DNA of 64,000 bases from Usnea hakonensis (GCA_013423325.1 BLJB01000207.1:62001-126000); one strand, 5' to 3'. Shown: positions 1-12,641, numbered from the stretch's first letter. Numbers and translations: made by a program. Notes: generated by a model not told the origin, from the sequence alone.

Positions 1-430
1 TGGGAAGTTGTTTAGTGTCCCTAAGTAGTTAGCAAAAGCATTGTAATTATTGGATTATACATACACACGAATGTAGGCATTGTTGTTGTTATATTTGATT
101 ATGAATAGGAGAAAGTCTTCCCCAGGTAGGCCTTTCTCCCCAAAATAAGCTGTGTTTTAGGCTGATTTTGCGGGGAATGAAGCGATTTTATTGGTGGCTC
201 TCCCGGCACTAGACTAGCGTCCTAACTCACTTCTGGATTGCACGAGTAGGTCGATTTTCTTCGAACACGCTACGTAATGTTAATTGGCACGTGACTAGCG
301 CCATGCAGGGTCCCTTCTAACACGACCTAGCTCAGCCTTAAATTAAGGTATCCAAGACCGAACTATCAGAAATCCAAATAACTTCCATCCTCATCAACCG
401 TGCATCCCAAACTTCGAACCTCCCCCCACC
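1..430. other. Intergenic/upstream region
   Basis: No gene is visible. The stretch ends in the 5' flank of the MMTAG2-like gene. A CACGTG palindrome at about 288-293, some 140 nt before the start codon, resembles an E-box/Cbf1-type site. Assigning it a function is only a guess. Confidence 0.4.
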
Positions 431-1310
431 ATGGATCTAGTAGCCGGCATTCGCAAAGAAGGCAGCCGCGGCGGCCGCGGCGACTTCAAATGGGAAGACG
501 TCCGCGACTCCCAGCACCGCGAAAACTACCTCGGCCACAGCCTCATGGCTCGTACGTCCCCCCTTCCCCCTCCCCCAGCCCCACCTACAACTAACAACCT
601 CCCTCGTAAAAGCCGTCGGGCGCTGGCAAAAGAACAAAGACCTGGGCTGGTACGCCAAAGGAGACACCTCGACCGCCGCTCTCTCGGCTGCTGAAGCCCG
701 GAAGTTGGAGATTCAAAAAATCAAGGAGGCGGAGGAGAGTGCGCTTAGTGAGGCGTTGGGGTATGGACCTACGGTGAAAACCAATGCGAATGAGACGCCG
801 GTGGGAAGGAAGGAGGTGGAGAGGGTTGTTAGGGAGATGGCGGGTGGTGAGGAGGAGGAGGAGGNNGAGGAGGAGGAGGAGGGGGGGAAGGGTGTGGGGT
901 TTGGAGCTTTTGGGGGGGGAATGGAAGGGGGGGAGGAAGGGGATGTTTTGGGTGGGGAGGGGCTGGAGGGGATGGGTGTGCGACAAGGGAGGACGGACGG
1001 TGAGGGTAAGAGGGAGAGAAGGAGGAGTAGGAGTCGAGAGGGGAGTAGGGAGAGGAAGTATAGGCGACATACGCGTGGTGATGAGCGCTCGCACAAACGG
1101 CATCGATCGAGGGAGAGGGATAGGCAGCAGAGGGTGCGGAGGGATGGGTCTAGAGAGAGATATGAGAGGCGGAGAGAGCGGGAGCGAAGCTATGAGAGGA
1201 GAAGAGAGGATCATCGGTCGGGGCGCCGGGGAAGGGAGCGGAGTTATTCTCCTGGATTATATAGACGGAGAGGCGGTGGGCGAGATAGAGAGTATGATTA
1301 TAGGAGATGA
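431..1310 (+). CDS. MMTAG2-like nuclear protein (kinase phosphorylation domain protein)
   Basis: Exons 431-551 and 613-1310, 272 aa. The 61-nt intron starts GTACGT and has a CTAAC branch at about 591. The spliced N-terminus reads MDLVAGIRKEGSRGG, then KWEDV, HRENYLG and SLMAPVGRWQ. This matches the conserved N-terminus of the MMTAG2 family (multiple myeloma tumour-associated protein 2, Pfam MMtag). Residues about 1-65 form that domain. The middle is a Glu/Gly-rich stretch, and the last ~100 residues are Arg/Ser-Arg-rich, as in proteins associated with splicing. Two N bases at 865-866 lie inside the GA-rich Glu tract, so one residue is unknown and the tract length is uncertain. The biochemical role of the family is poorly known; nuclear location is inferred from the basic RS-like tail. 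Confidence 0.85.
865..866. other. Ambiguous bases (NN) in GA-rich tract
   Basis: Two undetermined bases sit in a GAG-repeat coding for poly-Glu. The frame stays open across them, so the count of two appears right, but repeat length is uncertain. Confidence 0.9.
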
Positions 1311-2340
1311 TGGAATTGAGGTTATGGTTGTGTATGGGCCTGGGTGTTTGAGTGTGGGTGAGATTGGAAGGGGGGGAGGAGGGTTGCTGCTGGAGATTGG
1401 GAGATGGATGCGCTTCCCTTCACCCCCGCCCCCTTCCCTACCCTCCCCCCTTCTTCCGCCCCACCCCTCACCTCCCCTCAGCTCCCTCCCGTACCCCCCA
1501 CCCATACAGCTCTCCCTACTCTCCGCACTACCTTATCAAACTCCCATTCTCGCGAACAAGTCTCCGGAAAGGAAAAGAATCGCGTGGGTTTTAGGCATGC
1601 GTTGATGGTGGGTGAAGGGGGAAGTTTTGGAGTATTTGGGGGAGATTTATCGGGTGGTTATTATCATCCTTGAAAACTCACTCTCACGCACCTTGAACGA
1701 ATCACGGAACGATATTAGTCTTCATTGCCTTCATCATCATTGCCGTCAAAAGACTTTGTTACTTTCCCACAAACCTGGGAGGAGGTAGGTTATATGAACG
1801 GACCAGATGACCTACACTATCATCCTTTCATAACGTAGAAGTCGTGCGTCATAAACGCGAGAGGGTTGCTAGTCTTAAAAGTCGACGAGCTTCCACAGCT
1901 AGAAATCGAGGTGAAATCGTCTTGCATCCTTCGCCTATGCCCAAAAAATGGCTCTCCATCCTGCAAAACCAAGCTATGGACCCCCCATTGTGCTATGCCC
2001 AATCTTCTTGTTCTTCTTTCCTTGTTGAAGTGCAAAGGCATTGTACCATCAAAGAATCTCCCGGCGGGCAACAAATCCTCGTTGTGATCCTTGAGCGCAA
2101 CACAATCCTATTGTCAACGGTCTTTGTTTATCCTTCATGACACTTTCGCCTTTCAGATTGCGTCTTGGGTACATACAAGAAGTCTGTGCCAGCCTGTCTG
2201 ACGATTTCAACTTCGGCATTCAGCATTTTCGGAGTCGAAGGAAGGTAGGTACCCAATACAATCCATCACATCACACAGCCGAGCATTCTCATTACCCTCT
2301 GCTTTTCCGGAAAAAGCATTCTATTCTCACAATACCAGCA
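1311..2340. other. Intergenic, no supported gene
   Basis: Short open frames at 1352-1673 and 1844-2140 have no recognisable domain and no coding-like composition. A polypyrimidine block lies at about 1420-1510. The end of this stretch is the likely 5' flank of the Pro/Ser/Thr-rich gene. Confidence 0.4.
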
Positions 2341-3366
2341 ATGGACCGCTTGATTGCGACATCCAGAGCTGATTCTCCAGACTGGCCCCTCCCTTCCGTT
2401 CCACCACCCTCTCTTACAAACGTCTCCAGAGAAAGCAGAAGACACTGCCGCGTATTTCCCACAGGTATGGTGAATCTCAGTCTGGCTCAGGTAGCAGGTA
2501 CATTTGATCGCGAGCAGCACAACGAACACCACCCGGGTGACAATTTCAGACAGACAGAGTTCATAGAGCAAGACTCTGAGAACTCGGCGTTCAACAGCAG
2601 GAGAGTGGAGAAGAAGAGAGAATACGTTCGACCGGAAAACCTTGACGACATCATGCATGCAGTCGATGCTCTACAGTCACAGCTCGACTCACCCGACTCG
2701 ACCACCGAGCTTTCATATCCATACTACCACGCTATATCATCACCACTCACCTCACCCGCCTCGACCGTCGAACATTCATATCCACTACACCCCTCGTCAA
2801 CCACCTCCCCCCCACGACCATCATCTCCAACCATCCCCATCGCAGAACAAACCACCTACTCCACCACCACCCCTCCAACCTCCCCGCCCCTCAACCCCAA
2901 CCCCGCACCAACATCCCCCTTCCCCCCCATCACCCAAACCACCCCTCTCACCTCCCACCCCCCAAACCCCACAGACTTCATCATCAACCCCACCACCCCC
3001 CTCAACTCCAACCCCCCCACACCCACCGAGCGCGCCTTCGCCCGCGCCCTCCACACCCCTCGCCCCAAACAAGCCTTCGAACCGCACCGCCCGCCCCCGC
3101 CCCGACCACTCCACACCGCGCTCGCTACTTACGACGCCATGACTTCCTATCGGGAGAGCTTCGCGCCCCTCACCGCCAAGCGGGCATTCGCGTCGGTGGT
3201 CAGTAGGGGGGTTGGAGGAGTCGTGGCGATGGCGGCGAGGGTGAGTTTGAAGAGGCGGGCGGGGAGGGAGAGGAAGGAGGGGAAGAAGACGAAGATGGGG
3301 TTTTCGGAGGCTGTGGATAGGGGGTTTAAAGACTTTTTTGGCGAGCGCGAGGAGAGGGGTTGGTGA
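2341..3366 (+). CDS. Hypothetical Pro/Ser/Thr-rich protein
   Basis: The frame is open from 2137, but the ATG at 2341 (MDRLIATSR) has a better context, giving 341 aa. I do not recognise the family. Residues about 1-115 are ordinary mixed sequence with a helical segment (ENLDDIMHAVDALQSQL). Residues about 120-255 are a low-complexity Pro/Thr/Ser region encoded by an extremely C-rich strand. The last ~75 residues are strongly basic (KRRAGRERKEGKKTK) and end in a possible amphipathic helix. This resembles disordered fungal proteins with a basic tail. A GTGAGT donor-like sequence overlaps the stop codon at about 3363, so a further 3' exon cannot be excluded. Start and intron content are uncertain. 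Confidence 0.5.
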   Translation: MDRLIATSRADSPDWPLPSVPPPSLTNVSRESRRHCRVFPTGMVNLSLAQVAGTFDREQHNEHHPGDNFRQTEFIEQDSENSAFNSRRVEKKREYVRPENLDDIMHAVDALQSQLDSPDSTTELSYPYYHAISSPLTSPASTVEHSYPLHPSSTTSPPRPSSPTIPIAEQTTYSTTTPPTSPPLNPNPAPTSPFPPITQTTPLTSHPPNPTDFIINPTTPLNSNPPTPTERAFARALHTPRPKQAFEPHRPPPPRPLHTALATYDAMTSYRESFAPLTAKRAFASVVSRGVGGVVAMAARVSLKRRAGRERKEGKKTKMGFSEAVDRGFKDFFGEREERGW

Positions 3367-4924
3367 GTGATGAAGCTGCGATTCATGGGCCATGCTGCTG
3401 ACGACGGTGGCCGGGTGGCGGTTTCTTTCCCTTTTCATTTTTGTTTTGTTCTTTTCTTTGCTGGTTCGGACTGAACGGGATTCCAAGGGTTTGGAGCGAG
3501 CTTCTTCGAGAAAGGGCAGCGTGAAAATGAGGTGGCATGTTTTCTTTGTTTGCATTTGCGGAATGGAGGCTTACTTGTATCAGGAGATGGGAAAGGGAAA
3601 GGTCGGCAATTGTCAATTAGGTGGACTCACGTTATGGATCTATGGTGGATACATTCTGCTCTTTTATGGTTTGTCAGAGTCTCTTGACGACGATGATGAT
3701 GAGATGATGAAATAATGAAGTACAAATGTTTAAAAGGTTTCTTGCTTACGAAGAGCACTCTTCCGCCAGTTTGTTGTCTCCTCTGCGTAGAACAAATAGA
3801 GGTGGGCCCCGCAATAGCCTTCCAGATTTAATCCGCTGGCAAGATCTCCAGTTCGTGATGGTCGTTTGGCGTCTTGTATTCACCATGATCATCGAGCTTA
3901 CGGCTTTCTAGGACTATCCTCCCGGGAAATCATTTCTCAAGACGTGGTGATTTGTCGCATGGACCGCTCTCTTTAAAAGTTGACAGGTACAAGTGATTCC
4001 GTTGGAGGATATCTTTAAACTTTGAGAATGGGTATCATCTCCCAGGACTGGGTCAGCAGAAAGAAAGTAGTCATATGTAGACAGATATACATGTTGACTT
4101 CTTCCCTTTCTTTTTGGTCATCTCTTATACAGCCAACTACAGCCAACCCCAATTCGGTGTTTCCTAGTCTGGAGCGGCGTCGATCTTGAGTTTCGATGTC
4201 GACATCATGTTCGTTATAACTGGAGCCTTTTATATGAAGAAATACGTAGTAGGCTTTCAGAGTGCGCCTGCTGTTATTGCTGCCGCGGGCAATAGGGTTG
4301 TCACTGCACTGCCTCGGTCAAAGCCTAAGCTTTACTAAGCGTGGCCAGTCGAGCAACTTTAGAAGGAGGCCCCCACGTGGATGATAAGAGACTATGAATG
4401 GGTGGGAATGCAGCTCAGAATGTGTAATCAATTCTCCTCATCGGCGATAAGCCTTGTTCAGCAGACGAATGATGACGAAACTCTCTCCATATCTCGAACT
4501 AGCGGGCAAGGATGGGGTTCCATCTTGTGTTGCCGCGAGACGATGCGAAAGCGCACAAGCGTCCTTGTGTAATTGAAGCGCGGTTCCGAGGCGGGAAGTG
4601 TAACCGGAGTAATTTTGTCATATTCGGAGAAAAATCCGACCCTAGCACATGGCATACCCAGCCAATGAATAGTCAGTAAGCGTACCAGAGACTTCGCATC
4701 CTGTATTCTAAGGCCTGATGGATATTACAGTAGCAAAAGAGTGTCCTGAGGTCACTGTGTAGTCTATGTACGTTTTGTAATCTGCCTTCGAAAGGCATGG
4801 GGCATCAAAATCGGAAATTTGCAAGTTTCATTTACGTGGACGGGCGATCGTTCCACTGTAGGACTTTTGGAACGTTTGATAGAATAGTGTGAACCAAGAC
4901 TGAGAGGCCGGGATACCTCGGCTG
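3367..4924. other. Intergenic, nothing recognised
   Basis: Several short open frames (3392-3715, 3726-3911, 4381-4572) lack domains and coding character. The right-hand part is the 3' flank of the minus-strand secreted orphan. Confidence 0.4.
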
Positions 4925-5578
4925 TCACAGTCCAGCTGACAGGTCTAAAGAGAGAACATCGGAAATTTTTGAGTTGTTCCAAGATTGCGAGTGGAATTGA
5001 TGCCGATTCCCAGCATCTCGAACACCAGTGTATTTGCCGCTCGTCGATGGCTCTGACGTCCACCAGTTAAGGAAAATAACCCCCGCAAAGCCTCCACGCA
5101 CAAAGTTGATCTCAACGCACATCTCATAGGCGTGTGGGGCGGCGACAGCGTATTCCGCGAGTCCATGCAGCACGAGATACAAGTCCGACCAGGTGAAAGG
5201 CCTAATAAAAGCGGGCACTACACTCACGCTGCCGAGTTGGTGTGGCTTGTGATAGTAGTAGTAACCTCCAGGAATGTGATCTGCCGGATGTCGTGTGGCG
5301 TTTGGTATTATGGCGATGAGAACGTACTTCAGAAAAATGAATAATTGCCACGGAAGGAAGGGACGAGGGCCGAGTGTTATAGCTAATTCGAGTGGTGAGT
5401 CGTAAATGGGATATGTGACGTTGGGTTTCGGACGGCACTGAATGTATCTTTCTGAGCCGTTCGAGAGGATCTTAGCATTGCTGATTAGTTGTAAAGAAGG
5501 CGGGAGAGTGGCAGCTGATGTCGGGAAAGTCAAGAAAGCTAGTAGTAACACTGTGATATACGACCACAGGTTGTGCAT
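4925..5578 (-). CDS. Small secreted hypothetical protein
   Basis: Single-exon frame of 217 aa. The N-terminus MHNLWSYITVLLLAFL followed by TFPTSAA looks like a classic signal peptide with cleavage near residue 22. The mature part has few Cys, one NGS and one NVT sequon, an aromatic run (GGYYYYH) and a block beginning FTWSDLYLVLHGLAEY. That block recalls a loosely defined group of secreted fungal proteins in which a conserved Trp/Leu-rich helix precedes a short beta strand. I cannot name a function. The tail after about residue 180 is less convincing, and a late intron may change it. Extracellular location is inferred from the signal peptide. Confidence 0.6.
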   Translation of the reverse strand: MHNLWSYITVLLLAFLTFPTSAATLPPSLQLISNAKILSNGSERYIQCRPKPNVTYPIYDSPLELAITLGPRPFLPWQLFIFLKYVLIAIIPNATRHPADHIPGGYYYYHKPHQLGSVSVVPAFIRPFTWSDLYLVLHGLAEYAVAAPHAYEMCVEINFVRGGFAGVIFLNWWTSEPSTSGKYTGVRDAGNRHQFHSQSWNNSKISDVLSLDLSAGL

Positions 5579-6938
5579 CGTAAAGTGAAAACAAGCAAGC
5601 AGAAGCCTTCAGGTCAATGAAAGAAATTGTTAATGAAGACTGTTGAAGAGGGAATAGACAAAAGTGAGGTCAGAGGTCAGAGGTCAGAGTCGGGGCAATT
5701 TTCACGCGACCCGAGGGTTGGTACTTGGTACGTAGAGTATCAGAAGTCTCTGCCGACTCTCAGTCTCTCTAGCGCTATTACTCTCGACTGGCCGACACGT
5801 AATGCGCATATTAACAAGATTATGCGAGAAGCGCCAAGGCGGTCGAAAACGCGTGTAGACCAGCCAATCGCCGTAGAATATTATCTGCTGGGACCTCTTC
5901 TCAAAGACAATTGTCATTGACAATCTTTGAATTGCATTTGAAGACGTTGATCAGGATGCAACTTGGTCCTAATTTGCGCAACCATTTTTTGGGAGGAAGG
6001 AAAAGAAAATTGGGCAAGCAGACTCCAAGTTTGATCCCTAGACCAGAGGAGACTGAAGGAGTCTTCTGCAGCGCGTCTTTGAGGCTGCTGATATCTCATA
6101 ACAAGTCTCCAGGCAATCGTCGTCTTTTATAGGGAACATTTGAGGGTACGTATTCGCAACTTTAGGTATGAGAACAAAGTGGAAGACAGAACACTGACTG
6201 ACTTTGGTGGCTACCATATCTACCACAATCACCAGATGGACTTTTATTTATCAGTCCTCTAGACTGGTCGACTGTATATACAAGCCTTTGGAGGTATGTA
6301 GAATCAAAATAAGAGAAAGGATGAGAGAGGCATTGAACGATTCGGAATCGGAATTTGAATGGACTTTTGGAGGCGGAACAAAAAAGTCCGCGTAGTCGTT
6401 TTTAATATACCTTAGAGGCAGGTATCATTTGGCCGATGAAACGCCGAATATCATTAGCTTACCTCCATTGAATTCATTTATCCCGTAACGTGGCTTTAAT
6501 TCAAAGTCAAAGTTTATAGACACTCAAGTATTATGATCGAAATCCCCTATGAAAAGAAATGTGTGGGAATACTGAATTACGTCAAACACGTGGGTACTAG
6601 TCGAATTGGAAGAGGGGATACTTCTGAGTACAACGTGCCATGATTCCAGTCCCGTCAAGTTCAACGGAGTTCCTACTATATCCCGAGCCGGCACAGCTTC
6701 ACTCTAGTCGGTATTGGTTAGACTTACATAAAGTAACCGCATGAACCCTCGGAGCGGGCTACTTCGCCAACTTGTGTCCGACAAGCTTGCTTCGTCGTCC
6801 ATCTACTTTATATATGTTTGTCCTAGCTTTTCCACAGCGCATTGAGCCATAAACAAATCCTCATCTCAATCAGCAACGCCATTCGCATTTTCCTTAGTAT
6901 TTTCGCCCGCATTTTCGCCAGACCAATCAAAATACAAT
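5579..6938. other. Intergenic, no supported gene
   Basis: This lies between two divergently transcribed genes. It contains a short AGGTCAG triplication at about 5667-5690 and several small open frames without domains. The right end (about 6700-6938) is the probable MCR1 promoter and 5' UTR. Confidence 0.4.
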
Positions 6939-7939
6939 ATGTTTTCACCGCGAGTCTTGAGATCCTCTGCTCCCTTCATAGGGACTGCCATCATTGCTGG
7001 AGGCCTTTACGCCGCTTCCCTCCAGAATTCTGGACCCTCAGAATCCCATCCTGGAACAATAACAGACCGCGCTGCGCAAGGATCTTCACAAAGTCCAAGG
7101 AATCCCAACAAGACTTTTACGAGCGGATTTTCCTTTCAGAATCTAAAGCTAGAGAGCTCAGAAATTGTCAATCACAATACCAAAAGACTGCGTTTCCAAC
7201 TTCCGGATAAAGATGCAGTCAGCGGGTTACATCCATCATGTACTTTCAGGCAATGCCACTCTACAAATGATGGAACTAATTGTATACAGCTGCACTCCTT
7301 ACCAAAGCCACCCCATCTGGTGCCTGGCTACCCGTCTTGCGGCCATACACCCCTATCAGTGACCCGAACGAGCCCGGTCACATCGATCTTCTCGTAAAGC
7401 GCTATCCAGACGGTAAAATGAGCAACCATCTCCACTCGTTACTCCCAGGACAAACGCTCTCTTTCAAAACAGGCCCGTTGCTCACCTACGAATGGACACC
7501 CAACATGCACTCTCAAGTCGCTCTCATCACCGGCGGCGCAGGGATCACCCCCATGTATCAACTGATGAACGCCATCCTCAAGAACCCGGACGACAAGACG
7601 AAGGTAACCCTCATCTTCGGCGTCAATAGTGACGAGGATGTGCTTTTTGAGCCCGAATTCCGAGAACTGGAAAGTAAGTTTCCAGATCGTTTCAAGGCCG
7701 TGTATACGGTCAGTAATCCGACCAAGGATTCGCCCTTCCCAAAAGGTTATGTGACAAGAGAGCTGCTAAAGGCGCACATCCCTGGTCCTGAGGAGCGAGA
7801 TGTCAAGGTTCTGTTCTGTGGGCCGCCGGCTATGGAAACGGCGATTGCAGGAACCAAAGGACTTTTTGGTACCCAAGGTGGTGTGGGAGGTGTATTGAAG
7901 GAAATGGGCTATTCTAATGATCAAGTCTTCAAGCTTTAG
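6939..7939 (+). CDS. MCR1: Mitochondrial NADH-cytochrome b5 reductase 2
   Basis: Exons 6939-7239 and 7290-7939, 316 aa, the usual family length. The 50-nt intron joins AVSGLHPS to SALLTKATPSG in frame. The N-terminus (MFSPRVLRSS) is basic and is followed by a hydrophobic span FIGTAIIAGGLYAASL, as expected for outer-membrane/intermembrane-space dual targeting. FAD-binding motif RPYTPIS is at 118-124, the NADH site GGAGITPMYQ at 182-191 and CGPPAM at 277-282. The enzyme passes electrons from NADH through FAD to cytochrome b5-type acceptors and, in yeast, supports the D-erythroascorbyl radical and sterol pathways. A decayed copy of its last ~75 nt lies beyond the neighbouring NLR gene at 12751-12824. 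Confidence 0.93.
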
Positions 7940-7942
7940 TAT

Positions 7943-8535
7943 ATTGGTCGTTGTACGGAGTATCTGCAGGGGCATTTTGTATCGCTGTTGATGACCCATG
8001 GTATCGAAAGCAATACATAGATCACTTAGCTCCTTGAGGAAGCCATCTGCATTAGGACGTCTAGCTTTAGCCATTGATTGAAGACAGGAGATGGCCCGAG
8101 GGTTTGTATAGAAATCAATGCCCACTTTCTCGTTCAGCCCTACAAAAAAAGCGTCAGCCAGTTTTAATAGGGTTCAATCTGATCGGTAGTCACGTCTTAC
8201 TAGCGCTCTTGGCATCTTTAGTGCAAAGCATAAAGTCCACTACCCACCTTAAATAGGTACTTTACCTCAAAGTATGTTGTGCTTACTTACCTTATCTGCG
8301 CATCAACCGTCTTGTTGCAATGGGATGCGCCAATGATGATCAAGTTGTGACCTTAAGCCATCAAGTACAAGGATAATTGATTTCCTTGATGGTCATCTTT
8401 GATGAATGGACTGCAAGTGCCCCGTACCTTTGAAGCTGGCTAAAATTGAGTCCTGGACTGCGACCTAAGGATATCCCGTACAAGTAGCTCCTTTGCCGAA
8501 CATTCTCTCTGTGGTGACTTGAACTGGTGCAATTT
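7943..8535. other. Intergenic between MCR1 and NLR1
   Basis: This stretch of about 590 nt has no supported gene. It would carry the MCR1 terminator and NLR1 promoter. If the NLR arrived as an insertion at the MCR1 3' end, the left junction should lie at or near the MCR1 stop codon. Confidence 0.4.
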
Positions 8536-11500
8536 ATGGACCCATTATCTGTCGCAGCCAGTATTGCAGGCCTTGTGAGCCTTACCTTTGAGGTTTCGCA
8601 GACCGTGAGCCACTATTACAAAGCAGTGAAAGACGCCCCCAAAAGCATCCAAGAAATTCAACAGGAGCTCTCGTTGATGACTTCGACTTTGCGACAGCTC
8701 GAAGACCTTCTGCGTGGTCCCCAGATGAACAAGAGCCCTTTCGCTCAGTCTTCGGTGCTCACGACAGCGGTGACTTCATGTATTGAGAAAATCAGAGAGA
8801 TCAATGACAAGCTTGCTCCGCCAAAACCGGACAGACTGTCTCGCGCTCAGGAGGCTTTGAAGTGGCCGTTCAGCGAGAAGGGGGTACAGAAAAGGCTCGA
8901 GGTTCTGCGTAGATACACGTCCACATTTCAATTCTCTCTCAATGTGGAAGGCTGGTAAGCTAGGTCGATTCTTATTAGTTCCCAGAACAGCTTCCTAGTC
9001 GACAGAGCATACGGCTATTCAGTCTCTTTCTAGGCGCATGTCTCTTTTGCAGCCATTGCCAATTTGCGCTGTACCACATTCATTCCGCACATTAGCAGTT
9101 CTACCTCACTCAATTATCCGCATCGCTTTGTTCCCGCCGCTAATTTTTTTCCAACATTTGATCAGCCTTATCCTTCTTGAATGACACTGATGTTATCAAT
9201 TGTGTCCTAGTAAGCTGTTGTCTCGAACCTCGAAAGACGCGGCTACCACTCTTCAGGTACAACTGGACACTTCTCGAAAAGTTGTAGAGCTGACTAAAGA
9301 CATTGGTACGATGGCTGAGTCCGCCAAAGAAGCGTCTAGATTATCTAGTCAGATAGCGGACATAACTGTGCTTGTCAATACTTTTCATGATACTTCAAGC
9401 AGGATCCAAGATATATCCGACGACGTTAGGGCTTTGGCGGTTATGTCTCAACGTAACATCCACTCAGGACAGGATAGTATCGATTGCTGCTGATTCCAAG
9501 TCTGACAGAAACAAAAGAGAAGACTATTCTTGATTGGCTCTCGTCGGTGCATTACTCTCATAGACACAGCGATATTCGTTCAAGAAGACTACAAGGCACA
9601 GGAAAATGGCTCCTTGACTGCAACATCTTCCAAGGGTGGCTTAAGCTCGAGAACCCCGTCCTTTGGTGTACGGGTGGGCCAGGCGTCGGGAAATCTTGTC
9701 TCACGTATGTACCAACGCTCGTCTATACCGGCGCTGGACGGTGGCTCTTGTACTTACTTAACATTTCGATTAGCTCCATAGTCATCGATCAAATCCTCGG
9801 TGAAATGGCTTTGGATACCTCAGGAGATGTAGCACTTGCCTACTTTTACTTCGATTATCGTGAGCAGGATGGACAAACGCCGAATGCTTTTGTTGCAAGT
9901 TTACTACGTCAAATTGCGGTACGGAAAGTAGACTTTCCTCAGTCATTGCTAGACTTCCATGAGCAATACGGAAACGATCGAGCCCAAGCTGCGACGGCAG
10001 AGCTCTTTGCCACTTTTAGGCAAGTCTACACCTCCTTTGAGAAATGTTACATTATCGTCGATGCTCTGGACGAATGTAGAAGCAGCATGTACCGAAAGGA
10101 AATCCTGAAGATCTTGAGTGGTCTGGACCTGGACATTGTCTGCCTTTTTGTTACGAGCCGACCACACGTTCATGACATCAAGCAGATTTTCATCCACGCC
10201 CAGCAAATCGAGGTCGAAGCAAGCGAACAGGACGTCAAGAATTACTGTCATCGTATGATAGAAGACAGCCAAAGTACCATGGATCTTATTGATGATTCAC
10301 TGAGAGAAGAGATTGCAAATACGGTAGCAAAGAGTGCTCAAGGAATGTATGTCGCTCGCCCTATCTGCATTTGCCGCCAGTAAAACCATCACTCTGGTTT
10401 GCTGCCGCATTTCAAGTCCTATGTCAACCTACTACAGACTCAATTCACGACGTTATAGCTGAAACGTTCTCAACAGGTTCCTCTTGCCTGTCTTGCAAAT
10501 GCAAGTCGTACTGGAAGCAATGACGAAATCTGAGGTTCGAAAAGCCTTACGCAGCTTGTCTGCAAGTCTTAGTCAAGCCTTTGAGAACACAGTGCGAAGG
10601 ATCGAGAATGAGCCCCGAAATCGGCGAGAAGTAGCCCTGAAATCCTTGATGTGGGTGTTACGTGCTCGTAGGCCACTTCGGGTCAGTGAGCTACAGCATG
10701 CGTTAGCCACCCAAATTGGAGAGTCTCAGCTCGATGAAGACAACATACTGCAGCCTAGACTCATTATTGAGTGCTGCGCCGGACTGATTATAATAGACGA
10801 CAGAAGCTCAACCGTGAGACTTGTTCACTACACGCTACAGGATTACTTACAATCGATTTACCAAGACCGCCTTGCTCAGGATGAAACCGAGATCGCCAAA
10901 GTCTGTCTCACTTATATATGCTTCGACAAAGCCAATGTATTGAATGTCAGAATGCCTTTTGTCCCCCAATGAATTAGCTGTCTGACGTACTGTCTAGCTT
11001 CTGAGGTACGCAAGTGTTCACTGGGGTCATCATGCACAGCAAGCCACGGTTTCTCAAATAAGCGCCCTGGCTTTGAAATTTTTGAAGAACGTCCCGAAAG
11101 TGGAACGCGTCAGAGAGATTCAAGTGCATTCCTCATCTCAGCACATCAGCTCACTCCAGCGCTATAGCGGATTCGACGCATTGAGCATGGTCGCTGGTTT
11201 CGGACTGGTGGAGATCACGAGACTATTGCTCGATCACGGATTTCTCATAGATACTAATGACAGCTTTAGCAGTACAGCGCTTCATGAGGCGGCCAGCTAT
11301 GGCCATGCGGGTGTGGCAAGGTTACTACTCTCACGGGGTGCAAAGGTTAATGTCTTCAACCCTAATTTCAATACACCGCTGTTCCTAGCAGTTGCAAATG
11401 CTCACCAAGAGATTGCACTCGAACTACTCACGCATGGCGCTGGTCCAGACGTGCCATGTTTGGACGAGTGGACTGTCTTACACAAAGCGACAGACAATGG

Positions 11501-12641
11501 AAACCTTTCGATTGTGAAGATGCTTCTCGATCATGGGGCATCTATTCATGCAGAAAGTCACAGAGGTTTGACCCCGCTGCATCGAGCCGCTGGACGCGGC
11601 CACCTTGAAATTGCAAGGCTTTTGATAGAACAAGGTTCTGAAATCAATTCTCTTACCCGAGATGGCTGGACACCACTGCATGGGGCGAGCAGCAGCGGCA
11701 GAGACAAAGCCGTCGAATTACTCATCGGACGCGGCGCGACAATCGACATCCAAAGCGCAGACGGACAAACAGCACTCCACCGCGCCTGCCTCGGTGGCCA
11801 TTACGATGCTGTCTGCGTTCTACTAGAGAATGGTGCCAATCATATGATCAAAGACTCGGGCTCCAACATGCCTCTACATCAAGCGGCAAAAGGAGGCTGC
11901 GAGAGGACTGGCCGGAAACTCTTAGAGTACGGTCTCTCGACCTCGCTCATTCAATTATCGACTCCCAATGATAAGGGCCGCACAGCTAGAGAAGAAGCTT
12001 CCTACTCATGCCGATGGCAGATGGTAGCAATGCTACGCGACGAAGAGCTCAAACACCGTGGCTCTCCACTGCATCGAAGTGATCTTGAAATTGCAATCGA
12101 AGAAAATGATATACCTGGAGTGAAGCAATTATTAGCAGCTACTGTTAACGTGGAAGATTTCAATGGTGAAGGATTAACACCGCTCCAAAAATCCCTTCTC
12201 TTGGGCCATGAGGCTATAGTTGATTTGCTGCTGCAGAGCAGCGCTAGCGTTCACACTAGAAGCACCGAGGGATGGCAAGCTCTTCACTTCGCCGCCCGAA
12301 ACGGGACCTCGAGTTCTGTTCAATTATGTCTAAGTCACGGTGCCGACATCGCAGCATTGACGAATGACCGGAAGACCGTGCTCCACAATGTCTGCAAAAG
12401 CGGCAACGCTCTGACAGCCAAGATCCTCTTGGAAAAAGGCGCCGATGTTGAAGCGCCAGACTACTTGGGTCTGCGACCATTACACATAGCTGCTTCCTTG
12501 GGATTCAAGGATATTGTAGAATTATTGCTGGCCTGGGGCGCTGACATTGAGGCTCGTACTGATATTGGTCTCACTGTACACGCTTACGCGGCCAAGGGAG
12601 GCCATCATGATCTCGTCGAGTATATACGCCTTTGCTACTAG
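8536..12641 (+). CDS. NACHT-ankyrin NLR (fungal STAND protein)
   Basis: Exons 8536-8954, 9211-9452, 9509-9704, 9774-10346, 10477-10945 and 10998-12641 give one open frame of 1180 aa. Residues 1-140 (MDPLSVAASIAGLVSL) form the fungal N-terminal domain of STAND proteins, and residues about 141-210 are helical/coiled. The NACHT NTPase has Walker A GGPGVGKS at 276-283, Walker B YIIVDALDEC at 378-387 and a TSRP sensor strand. A winged-helix-like region follows. About 12 ankyrin repeats run from ~690 to the C-terminus. Such proteins act as ligand-triggered oligomerising switches in fungal non-self recognition; the ligand is unknown. The donor at 10946 (GTCAGA) is weak, so that junction is least certain. 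It has no obvious pseudogene lesion. The gene is bracketed by MCR1 and an MCR1 3' relic. Confidence 0.88.

Noticed and set aside
713..1214. Long antisense and +2 frames over the MMTAG2-like gene
   Set aside because: The GA-rich coding strand opens all frames; only one matches a protein family.
2266..2705. Antisense frame of 130 aa opposite the Pro/Ser/Thr-rich gene
   Set aside because: No domain; the opposite strand gives the longer frame with a better start.
6842..7210. 122-aa frame overlapping the MCR1 first exon
   Set aside because: It is another frame of MCR1; the MCR1 reading has clear family motifs.
9453..9508. A frameshift in NLR1 between the coiled region and NACHT domain
   Set aside because: A 56-nt intron with GTAACA donor and GACAG acceptor restores the frame and the family sequence, so no lesion is needed.
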